Shown piece after piece: positions 9,617 to 19,239 of a DNA stretch of 64,000 nt. A program made the translations under genes and the position numbers. Location: NCBI RefSeq assembly GCF_030253575.1, contig NC_080561.1, positions 34,557,564-34,621,563 of the forward strand. Direction: 5' to 3'. Source of the stretch: Rhododendron vialii. Lineage: Eukaryota; Streptophyta; Magnoliopsida; Ericales; Ericaceae. Position 1 is the first letter of the stretch. Every line of letters begins with the position of its first letter. The notes beneath the pieces are model-generated. The model saw nothing but the letters and a program-made list of their open reading frames with translations. It searched no databases and was not told the origin of the DNA.

Positions 9617-12373
9617 TGTCACGCCCTCGATTCTCAACGTAAATAACAATACCATTTTTAAATACAAACCCTCGCAATAGTACATACTATAGCCCCCAAA
9701 TGCATCACAGTTTCCGAATCCACAGGTTTGTCCAACCGATACAGTATTCCAAAAATAAAGAAAATAATACAATGCAATTTGTTTTATGAAGATATGCAAG
9801 TACTTCCAAAATATATATATAACTTTAGCTTGTGATGTCTGCATGCACTTCACACCCTCCAAGACTGTGTCCCTGTAGTGTACCTGAAAATGGTAGGGTG
9901 AGCTACACTAGCCCAGCAGGGAAATCTATACACAAGCTATATGAAAATGCGATGAATCATGCACCTAGAGTGAGTGAATACGATGAGATCTACAAAGAAA
10001 CATGGGTCTTCCACCACGAACGAGCATACTACAACCAGAAAATCATGATTTCATAAAGATAACCCTAATAGCTCACACGTCAAACTAGAAGCAAAACTCG
10101 ACTCGAATTATTTCAATTAGACCACAACTTGTCATCAATCGTCATTTGTCCATCGCTACGCAATTACTCGATTCTGCCTCGATCTATACGAATAAGTGAT
10201 GATCATGCACCATCAGTGGTGCGTGAGCAACATTATATATGTACAACGAACCCCAAGATGCTAATGATATCTATCAACAGAACAATACGAACATATCATT
10301 AGATTTCCTTTTTGAACATAATTGATTTGTGTTTTATTTCTCAAGTATTAGCCACTCCATGCAACAAGAACTAGTTTCCTTGATTTGTACCGAACAAGAG
10401 GCTCAATGAGGAAGGATAGTAATCCAAGATACAGTTCAAAGTCGAATGACAAGCCAAACATTAGATTAACAACTTTATCTCTCTTTTCATTTCTCAAGCA
10501 ACACATGACATAAGTCTAGCTCAACCAATCAACAATGCGTGATATGTGATGCAAAGCAATGCACCGGGCAACGTTGGGCCCCGTAACCCTCGCCAAAGTC
10601 CCACCAAGAAGGTGAACCGGGCTCCGTCCATATTGACGTGAATTCCGGGCGGTGTTGGGTCCCGTAACCCTCGCCAAGGTCCCACCAAGAAGTTGAACCG
10701 GGCTCCGTCCATATTGACGTGAATTCCGGGCGGTGTTGGGCCCCGTAACCCTTGCCAAGGTCCCACCAAGAAAGTGAACCGGGCTCCGTCCATATTGACA
10801 TGAATTTCGGGCAGTGTTGGGCCCCGTAACCCTCGCCAAGGTCCCACCAATGAGGGTGAACCGGGCTCCGTCCATATTGACGTGAATTCCGGGCGGTGTT
10901 GGGCCCCGTAACCCTCGTCGACATCCGAAGTTGGATACGACTCCATCCATTGTCCATATGCTATGACATGCCACACCATGATACATACAAAGTTCGATGT
11001 CACACGTAGCCGTAACACTCGAATCATAGGTCCATAAACATCCTTCATTATGCACAATCCATCCATAATCAATCTCACACCCATTATCGAGTTAAAACGA
11101 TTATACAACATCATTAAAAATTGCATACTCAATATTTTTCAATGATTCCAACGCCAAATTATCACCAACTTACTAATCTTTAAAACCCACAAGGACCCAT
11201 AACCAATAGCATCATTTAACCATAACAAACAATAAAAAGAAAACGCAGCCCGATACCCTGCCCAGATTTTCAGATTTTCGTTCAATCTTCTAAAAATTAC
11301 TATAAATCGAGTTCTTAATATTTTTGAGTGATTCCAGTCCCAATAGTTACGCGATTGAACGAAGCTTAAAAGTCACGAAGGAACCCTTGTCAAATCTGCC
11401 CTCAAAGGGTGGTTAAACAGGGGTTTTCCCAGGCTACACGAATCTGTCGCGCAGCATGACAGATTGACACACCTCCACTCAAACAAACATAACTTTCTGT
11501 GTACTAAGAGTTTTAAGAAGATTCTAGTGGCAAATGAAAGCTGACTTCAAGACCTTCGAATCGATATAAAGTTTGCATGAAACGGACATCGAACGAGGAA
11601 GTTATGGCCATTCGAAGTGGGCTGACATCCAGAACACGAGACAGATTGCAGACCAGTTTTCTAAAAATCACCATCAATTCAATTCTCAACAGTTTTGTAT
11701 GATTCTAGCGGCATTAGAACGGGCTCTAAGTCTACTCTATTTCATACGAAGGAATCAAAATTCAATCATGAGTTTAAGAAGGCGTAAAACCCCAAAAACA
11801 AAGACCCTGTTTCTGCAGAATTTCGGAAATGGAACAAACAACCTCAAACAACGAAACAAAGCACGATCTAGGTACATAAACACCGTATAAACGCATAACA
11901 AGAGTAAGAGATCCCTACCTCATGGGTTTTGAGCAAAACCCGACCCTTTGACCAAGTCAACCGAGCTCCCACGCGGTCCGTTCAAGATTTTTCTTGGATA
12001 TTCGGAAAGCCCGTGCTCCGTAGAGCAATTTTAATTCTTGGACTTCGTCCGGAATCACGCTCTAAGGTGTTGAGATCGAAGAGAGAAGGGAGGAGAGAGT
12101 TTCGGAGGAGAGGAGAGAGTTTGGCCGAGAGAGTGAGAAAAAGAGAAATGGGAGAAAGTAGTCTCCTGGGGAAATTATTGGCATGGGGAGTAATCCCATG
12201 CTCCCACCCCACACACACACACGTGCACCTCTCGCACAATTACCCTTATATCCTCCCACGAACACGTCACACCGAATATCCGAACCGTCTATTTCAACGG
12301 GCCGTACATTAACAAAGGAAAAAAAAATACAGCCTAAAATAAAATAAAATAAAATAAATCACGGGTCTCTACA
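9617..12373. mobile_element. Solo LTR, 2757 bp, of a long-LTR retrotransposon
   Basis: The block begins TGTCACGCCC and ends GTCTCTACA. A perfect 5-bp duplication, GGCGT, flanks it (9612-9616 and 12374-12378). The inverted copy near 39.9 kb runs across this point without it, which fixes both ends. No internal retrotransposon coding region is present, so it is a solo LTR. Length and ends suggest a Ty3/gypsy element with long LTRs (Tekay/Del-like); the family is inferred. Confidence 0.85.
10568..10918. repeat. 81-bp tandem repeat inside the solo LTR
   Basis: Landmarks (GTAACCCTCGCC) recur at 10583, 10664, 10745, 10826 and 10908, a period of 81-82 bp and just over four units. The units are richer in G+C than their surroundings. 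The long minus-strand frames here (up to about 200 codons) are a product of the period being divisible by three, not a gene. Confidence 0.95.
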
Positions 12374-13448
12374 GGCGTGGTCTCAGTTACATAATCATTC
12401 AGTAGAACTCTCCGTTCTCGCTCTCAATCCCAATTCCCATTCTCTGCTCCTGCTCTTAATCCTATTGTTCATGTGCTTCAAAAGGCCTTTTTTGGCTTTT
12501 ACCTAGGTTTGGCAAGAGCCTTCGCTTCCTCTTTCGTAGCCCACACAATACAAATGCAATTGTGGATTTGGGTTTCTGAGGCTGGAATGAAAGGAACACT
12601 GCGTTGGAGAAAGAAAGCTATCTCTTATATTGAGTGTGTTATGTTCTCTAAGACCTCGTCTATTTTTCGGCACTTCAGCTGGTTCAAGCACCACTCCGTT
12701 GCCATTTGCGACAGGTTATATACTCTTTGTTGGCCAATTGATTTCTTTCAAGTTCATTGTCATCTACCCTTTTATCTTCATTACTCCTCTCCGACTGTTG
12801 CTATAAACAGCGTAACCATTTTCTCAGGCCAAGGGTGAAGCCCGTGAAGCTACTCAATAAACGAGACCACCACTTCTCCACTTGTATGATTTTTACCATC
12901 ACCACTCCATTGCCGCCACTATCAACTCATCATGCTAAGTCGCGATTTTTATGTCCCACTATCTCCACCAAAACCATCCCTCCATTGCTGCCGCCATGTC
13001 ACCCCTGTAATACGTATATTAAAAATGAAAAATGAAAAGTATTTACATCTTAAATTTTACTAGTTTCTTTCTAGTATGAAATACTTTTCTTAATTCATGA
13101 ACACTTCATTTTTCATTAAAAAACTTTCCGGCTCGGGATTCAACATTGAACTAGGCTTCTCGGCATTCCCCTTGTGGAGACTAACAAGGGGACTACACTT
13201 TACAATTGATCCTTCGTGGGTCCATGCCATGTACATTGCAATGATCAGAGTTGTTCATCTTGTATAGCTTGAGAAGAATATTAATCATGTCAAAAATCAT
13301 ATTAATTTGATCCTCGTTACAAACTAATCCAAATGCATACATTTTCTCAAAAATAAATTTGATGAGTTTAATCCAAACTCATTTTCACATATAAATGCAA
13401 CGTGATCAGGTATTAATCGGTATCCAATTTATATATATTTACATATTT
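12374..13448 (+). other. Duplicon continues after the solo LTR
   Basis: This matches the reverse complement of about 38.9-39.9 kb at many points, for example GCAATTGTG..ATTTGG, TTTCTGAGGCT and TTCATCTTGTATAGC. No recognisable coding region was found, although frames of about 120 codons occur. Confidence 0.75.
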
Positions 13449-13466
13449 GAACCAATCTCTGCAAGA

Positions 13467-13754
13467 ATTATCAGAATGATTAATGGAGAAGTTACAGCCA
13501 GAACCAACGTGGATGTCATCATCATAGACTCAATAAATTTAATTAGTTGTTTGCATTCTTGTTCTATTTGTTTTATTCCTTGTACTTATAATAGGGTGGC
13601 TCATGAAAGCCAAATATGCCCTATCTATTGTGCATCCAATCACATGGGAAGGTGATTTTCCTAGTTGGGTTCAACGGGTTGCTTCATTGGACGCTTGTTT
13701 GAGTTAATAAAGCTATAATATCTACTGATCAAAGAAAAAAAAAGAAGAGAAAAG
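13467..13754 (+). mobile_element. 5'-truncated L1 LINE (RNase H end plus A-tail)
   Basis: The 288-bp insert is flanked by an 18-bp duplication, gaaccaatctctgcaaga, at 13449-13466 and 13755-13772 with one mismatch. It encodes the end of a LINE RNase H domain (CFIPCTYNRVAHES) and finishes with an A-rich tail. Confidence 0.8.
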
Positions 13755-13772
13755 GAACCAATCCCTGCAAGA

Positions 13773-14055
13773 TGAACAATCCCGATCATTGTGATATACC
13801 TGACATGGACCAACAATCCCGATTTGCAAGGGTTTGTTTGGAACCTAGGAAAAAGAAAGGGAAAAAACAAAACAAAAAAAATATGCACAGTAAATTTTCC
13901 TCAATAATTTTTTCAAAGTTTTCTTTTCTTTTCCTTTCTTTTCCTCTTCCTCGTGTTCCAAACAGGACGTAAGAAATTGGGGGTGCCAGGCATGACTGTG
14001 TGCATTTAGCAACTCTCGAGATCAAGGAAGGAAATCCCGAAGGCCCCAAGTTCTA
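13773..14055. other. Spacer with a small inverted-end element
   Basis: From about 13829 to 13970, GTTTGTTTGGAACCTAGGAAAA and its near-inverse (ending TGTTCCAAACAGGAC) suggest a small MITE with a pyrimidine-rich middle. Nothing else was recognised. Confidence 0.4.
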
Positions 14056-14290
14056 GGGCTGTAAATTAAACGAGCCGAGCCGAGGAGCTTTGTCGAGTTT
14101 GAGCTCGGCTCGTTTACTAAACGAGCTCAAAATTTAAGCTCGAGTTCAATTCAAACTTTAACGAGCCAAGCCCTTATCGAACCAAGCTGAGTTATTTACT
14201 AAACGAGCCTCTTTAATCGAGTCGAGCTTTTGTCAAACGAGCCGAACTGAGCCAAGCTCGCGAGCTGCTCGGTTCATTTACAGCCCTAGC
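14056..14290. mobile_element. MITE with GGGCTGTAAAT ends
   Basis: The ends TAGGGCTGTAAAT and ATTTACAGCCCTA are perfect inverted copies. The interior is rich in ACGAGCC/GAGCTCG motifs, a type common in plant hAT-like MITEs. A clear 8-bp duplication was not found. Confidence 0.7.
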
Positions 14291-14821
14291 CCTAACACCC
14301 CACTCTTCTCTGCGCTTTTGAATACCTATTCATTAGTAAAAAACCTTCTCCAACTTTGAATTTTCAAAACAAGAACTTTATGTAAGAGTTGAAGCTCCAA
14401 AAGGAGAATTGAGAATTTTTTTGATAGGAAATCAGAATGTTTTTCTTTGGAGATGGAAAATTCGATAGCTGGGTTTTGTCAATTTGCAAGTTCTTCCTTA
14501 ATTAATAAAAAGAATGAAATTCATTTTATTGGCCTAATTTTCCTTTAAAAAAATGCACTCTTTTGACTTCTAGGAGGTCCCCGCAAGTGTAGATTACCAT
14601 TATTATAAATCTATTAATAAAAATAAGCATTCTTCATCAAAAAGTAGATCAATTACTCTTTAAGAGTAGCCAAATTCGCAGACATGCATATATCGTTGAT
14701 CCCCTTTTTCAAATAAAATAAGACAGAAAACTTTTTTTTATTGCGATCCACTTTATCTGGAAAAAAAAGGAAAAAGAAAAAAGAAACAACCCACAAGAGT
14801 CAAAATGGGCGATATCCATCC
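14286..14821 (+). other. Repeat of the F-box leader, then spacer
   Basis: 14286-14318 nearly repeats the leader of F-box gene 1 at 15231-15263 (CCCCACTCTnCTCTGCGCTTTT). The rest to 14821 is AT-rich with no recognised feature. Confidence 0.6.
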
Positions 14822-15163
14822 GAGTCCTGCTAGGAGCACCAACAACACCCCACCGAAATCATACCGACTGTAATGCCGAGCCGTCTCCAACTACCAGACG
14901 GCCAATCCGAGCTATCCAAAAATTCTAAAAACAAAAACCAAGGGGCCCACGCTGGAATCAATAGTATGTATGTACACGAAAAAAATGTGTTTAGATCAAG
15001 TACCCTACACATATCGGATGCCATTAATTCTCGCGTGGGCATTTCAGTTTTTTTTTAAAATTTTTTGAACTACTCGGATCGACCGTTCGGTGGCCGGAGA
15101 CGGCCCGGCGCGACCGTCGATCCGATTTCGGTGGGGTGTGGTCGGTACTCTAAGACTTTCTGG
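14822..15163. mobile_element. Mutator-type foldback MITE upstream of F-box gene 1
   Basis: Two arms of about 150 bp are inverted copies (CACCCCACCGAAAT, CCGTCTCC, CGATCCGAG). A perfect 9-bp duplication, TATCCATCC, flanks the element (14813-14821 and 15164-15172); this size is typical of Mutator-like elements. It belongs with 33379-33741. It ends about 150 bp before the F-box start codon, so it sits in or next to the promoter. Confidence 0.82.
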
Positions 15164-15316
15164 TATCCATCCCGTAGGAAAACCAGTCCATATTTTCCTC
15201 CTATCCTGCTATGAACATAGGATAAGATATTAGCCCTAAAACCCCACTCTCCTCTGCGCTTTTGCTTTCTTCTACGTCTCTTCGAAAAAAAACAGAAACA
15301 ATCACAGCTACCATCC

Positions 15317-16573
15317 ATGGCCGCCGAAAGCAGCTCCGCCACTTGTCGAGAATCCAAAAAGACCAAGCAGGCCTCTCCAATCCCCCTTCTCACGGAAGAT
15401 TCTCCGCCGCTGCCGGACCTCCCGCCCGAAATCATCGCTGCGGTTCTGTCCAGGCTTCCCGTCAAGTCTCTGCTGCGACTGAGGTGCGTTTGCAAGTCGT
15501 GGCGTTCTCTGGTTTCCAATCCCAAATTCGCGAAAACCCATCTCAGTCTAGCATCTGTCAACACTGATTATAGCAATCATAGACTCATTCTAAGCAGTTC
15601 GTATCCCCGTACTGATGTCAAGTCATGCTCTCTCTACTCTATTTTGAATGATAAATCTGATAGTGCTGTTGAGCTTGATTGTCCTTTGAAAAGACCTAAT
15701 CTTGGAGTTAAGATTTGGGGTGGTTGTGATGGTTTAGTGTGCATTGGAAATAAAAGAGAAGTATGTATATGGAACCCGTCTACTGGGAAATACAAGGGAT
15801 TGCCAGATTTTGAAATGGCTTACATTTGCTACTCGTGGTTTGGGTTTGGTTATGATGAGGGTATTGATGATTACAAGGTGGTGGGATTCTTTTTCGATGA
15901 TCGTACGGGTGGTTTTGAGCCCGAAGTGAAGGTGTATACATTAAGGTCTGATTCATGGAGAAGGATACAAGGCTCTACTCATCTTGTTCCTCGTGGTGCT
16001 TCAGCGACATTTGTGAACAGGGCCCTCCACTGGATCCACTGGACTGGGTATGGCGCGCCCAGTCATATTATTGTTTCTCTTGATTTGGTGAAGGAAACGT
16101 ATGGAGAGGTTTCGACACCTGAGTATCGACGTGGTTATTTTCATCACTTCTCGATGGGAGTTTTAAATGGTTGCCTGTGTATGCTCTGTGACTACTATGA
16201 CGATTGTTTTGATGTATGGGTAATGAAGGAATATGGTATTAGAGATTCTTGGACCAAGTTGGTTGCCATACCTTATGTGTCACATCCATTGAATCACCCT
16301 CATGATTCCTCAGAATTATGCATTTTGGAGAATGGTGAAGTTTTAGAGGATATTGGTTCTCCATATTCTGCACCATTATGCCTTTTGGAGGATGGTGAAG
16401 TTTTACTGGATGTTGCTACACGTTTAGTTCGGTACAATCCCAAAGATGGCACATTTAGTTATCCTATGATTCATAATTGTTCTCCAAGTTTTACTGCGTA
16501 TCCCTACACTGAGAGTCTTGTCTCGCCTGACTTTGATGCTGACAGTGGGGTTCAGTGGCAACACCAGTACTAA
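15317..16573 (+). CDS. F-box protein with FBA-type C-terminal domain (copy 1)
   Basis: This is an intact single-exon gene of 418 residues. The F-box lies at about residues 33-75 (LPPEIIAAVLSRLPVKSLLR, then CVCKSWRSLV). An F-box-associated domain follows at about 110-390, with typical segments such as WNPSTGKY, FGYDEGIDDYKVV and WVMKEYGI. Proteins of this family join SCF ubiquitin ligases through the F-box, and the C-terminal part is thought to bind the target. The target is unknown. Near residues 330-370 a 20-residue unit (LENGEVLEDI / LEDGEVLLDV) is repeated; the 60-bp period is exact. Copy 2 at 42057-43325 is clearly paralogous through the coding and flanking regions. The start was chosen because MAAESSS aligns with MAFESSS in copy 2. 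Confidence 0.93.
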   Translation: MAAESSSATCRESKKTKQASPIPLLTEDSPPLPDLPPEIIAAVLSRLPVKSLLRLRCVCKSWRSLVSNPKFAKTHLSLASVNTDYSNHRLILSSSYPRTDVKSCSLYSILNDKSDSAVELDCPLKRPNLGVKIWGGCDGLVCIGNKREVCIWNPSTGKYKGLPDFEMAYICYSWFGFGYDEGIDDYKVVGFFFDDRTGGFEPEVKVYTLRSDSWRRIQGSTHLVPRGASATFVNRALHWIHWTGYGAPSHIIVSLDLVKETYGEVSTPEYRRGYFHHFSMGVLNGCLCMLCDYYDDCFDVWVMKEYGIRDSWTKLVAIPYVSHPLNHPHDSSELCILENGEVLEDIGSPYSAPLCLLEDGEVLLDVATRLVRYNPKDGTFSYPMIHNCSPSFTAYPYTESLVSPDFDADSGVQWQHQY

Positions 16574-17229
16574 AGGAAATAAAGGTAAGTCTAGATGTTT
16601 GATTATGTCCAAACGGACCAAACCTTTCCCAACTCTTGTTAATGCACCATGTGTTTGCATTTGTTCTTTTGTCTTTTTAATCTCCAAGTGATGTACTCAA
16701 TGTTGATGCTAGAAAGAAAAAAGAGGATACTTTGCTCATATTTATTGAAGTTCTACTAAATTGTGGTAAAACTACATGTGTTAACTCAGAAAGAAATCGT
16801 GCAAATATGATTTCACAAAATTATATGTTGACTTTGCTTAAGGGGATGATGGGTTCATGAGGTGACATTTGACTCTTTTGTAACGTTTCCAGTAACTCGA
16901 AGGAATAGGTTGAGGAAAATTTAAAAATATTCCAAACATGAATGGCAGATGACACTTGAGCCCATTGCCAATAGATAAGTATTATAAGTTTCTTATATGT
17001 ATATCCCCTTTTCTTTGTTGTTGGTGTTTTGGTAACAGGTATTGGAAATTATATTGATTACTCTCTGTTCATTTATATGTTTCTAAACTTAGAGGGACAT
17101 CAAGTTCAAATAAAATAACGTAAGAGAAATATCGATGTCTCTTCTTTTTGGCAAGTGAGAGGATTAAAAAGTTTCCTTCATTGCCAAGGTCCATGGCTTC
17201 AACTTTTCTTTTCATCTCTTCTTTGACAT
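16574..17229 (+). other. 3' flank of F-box gene 1
   Basis: This non-coding sequence is shared with three other places: 6398-6990 (+), 26940-27221 (-) and 41750-42056 (-). It marks the downstream limit of the copied F-box unit. Confidence 0.75.
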
Positions 17230-17243
17230 AAGAGGCTGCTGCC

Positions 17244-18384
17244 TATGAGCTTATTAACAAAAGTGACTCAGATTTGAAGGGTTGGAAATGGTTTTGGAAA
17301 CTCAAAATACCAGAAAAACTTAAGACTTTTACTTGGCTTATTCTCCACAATAGCCTTCCAACCAATCACCTACTGGTCAGAAGAGGGATTGATACCTCTG
17401 AGTTATGTCCTAGATGTAGTACTTGCTCTGAGAATATTTCACACTTGTTCAGGGAATGTATCAAAGCAAAAGACCTTTGGAGTAACATTCCCTCGAGCCA
17501 CTTAATGAGAGGGAACCTGGATACTCCTATTCACGAATGGACATCTCTTAACTTGAGATGCAACAAGATACCTAGGAATGGCTATAATATACTGTGGCAC
17601 ATTATGTTTATTACTTCTCTATGGCAAATCTGGAAGGATAGAAACAAGAAGAGTTTTGACAAGATTGAGGACCAAGCTGTATTAGTGCCAGGAATATCAT
17701 TGCTTATTCCCAGGAAATTGTTGAAGCATTCAAGTCCCCCCTCATTATGGGCTTTCAGCAGGCATGTCTAATATCTTGGTTGAATCCAACTGCAGGTAAA
17801 CATCACACTCACCACGGATGGCTACTGGTACGAAATGAATGGGAGAGGAGGTTTTGGAGGATTGTTCAGAGACCATAAGGGTGACTGGATCATGGGACTC
17901 TACGGAATGAGAACCTTTTCCTCAAGCCTGGAAGCAGAGATCTGGAGCATCTACAAAGGACCGGAGATTATTCTGGACAGGAAATTGAAGAATGTGTCAA
18001 TTGAATCTGACTCACTCACGACTATCAATCTGATCAAGGAAGGCAACCCAAGCAACCATCCGCAAAGTGTGCTCATTTAGGAAGCCCACTACATCATGGC
18101 CAGGACCAACACCTTGATCGAGCACACTTACCGATCAGCAAATCAATGTGCAGACTAGCTTGCAAGAATGGGATTAGAACAGACAGATGAGCTCGTTTTT
18201 GTTGTGGACATGCCCATTGCTATGAGAGAATTTGTTGTAAGAGATACCCTGAAGATTAGGCAAGTGCTAGATTAATAGTAGGTTCTTTGTGTAATCTATA
18301 GACCTAATGACATTGTGTGTAACCCTTATGTGGTACTCCCTCTCATAATCTATTTTGAATTTCTGTTTGACCGAAAAAAAAGAA
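17244..18384 (+). mobile_element. 5'-truncated L1 LINE, degenerate
   Basis: The 1141-bp insert is flanked by a perfect 14-bp duplication, ataagaggctgctg (17230-17243 and 18385-18398), and ends in an A-run. It encodes a reverse-transcriptase zinc-binding domain (LCPRC..HLFRECIKAKDLW) and then an RNase H domain (SIESDSLTTINLI). An in-frame stop at 17769-17771 and a frame change before the RNase H part show it is dead. It inserted in the 3' flank of F-box gene 1. Confidence 0.92.
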
Positions 18385-18398
18385 ATAAGAGGCTGCTG

Positions 18399-19239
18399 TT
18401 GAATGGCATTGCTTAAAGAGAGATTGTTACTAGCCTCCCCAGAGCAAATGGACTGAGAGTCAGACCATAAGGACATCATCGCCGTTAAAATCCGGTGCGG
18501 AACATCTAAACACCTCAGTGATCATGGATGGAATGGGTTTGGGATTGGGATCAGAAGTTGGTTGGGAGAGTGCAGCGACAGACGGTAGAGGGTTTTCAAT
18601 GTTGGTGAGGAGAAGCTGAGAGTTCTTGGTTTGAGCTTCAAAGAGATTATCATGGTTTGCATGGGGACTTTGTGCTGGTGGGGATTGGGTTTCTTCTTTC
18701 ATAGGAACTGAAGTTGTTATGAGCATTTTTTATGACGTATTTGAGACACCCACATGCAGACTAGTGGGTACAGTTGATCCAACGTTCAAGCTTTGGAGAA
18801 GGTTGGGGATTGGGATCAAGAAGTGGAGAGCGGTGGAAAACTTCATATTAATCAATATTCAGTTATAGTAGTAATTTGTTGAGAAACTCCAAGATTATGG
18901 GCCTTAGTCTACGGAATTGGGTTGTGACAAAGTTGGTATCAAAGCCATTCTCGAGTCTCAATCGGAAGTGTAGAGGTCCACATCACTCAGGAGATTATTT
19001 GAGATCATAGATTAAGTAATTTTATTATTTGAGGTCATAGGACGAGTGGGTGATTTTACTAAAATCTTGTTTTTACCAAGTGCGCAGCAGAAGCGTGATT
19101 TTATCTATAAAAAAGTTTTTTTTACATAGTGTGGAACGGAAGCGTGGATTAGGATTGTTTTGTAACGAAAATTTGTTACTACTATTCAAGCGTTTGTTTA
19201 ATCTATGGAGAGCAAACCCTGCCATCAGGTAGCACAACA
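18399..19239. other. Mixed retroelement debris
   Basis: 18460-18726 (minus strand) reads as a proline- and serine-rich frame that could be LINE ORF1 linker. Near 18920-18950 the sequence GGGTTGTGACA followed by TTGGTATCAAAGCC looks like an LTR end next to a primer-binding site, so a piece of an LTR element is likely. Boundaries could not be set. Confidence 0.4.

Noticed and set aside
10516-11132. Overlapping minus-strand frames of 142-203 codons in an arginine/proline-rich pattern
   Set aside because: They arise from an 81-bp tandem repeat (divisible by three) inside a solo LTR; three frames are open at once and no family is recognisable.
12473-12838. Plus-strand frame of 121 codons in the duplicon
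   Set aside because: The inverted copy at 39.1-39.9 kb does not keep the frame, and no family fits.
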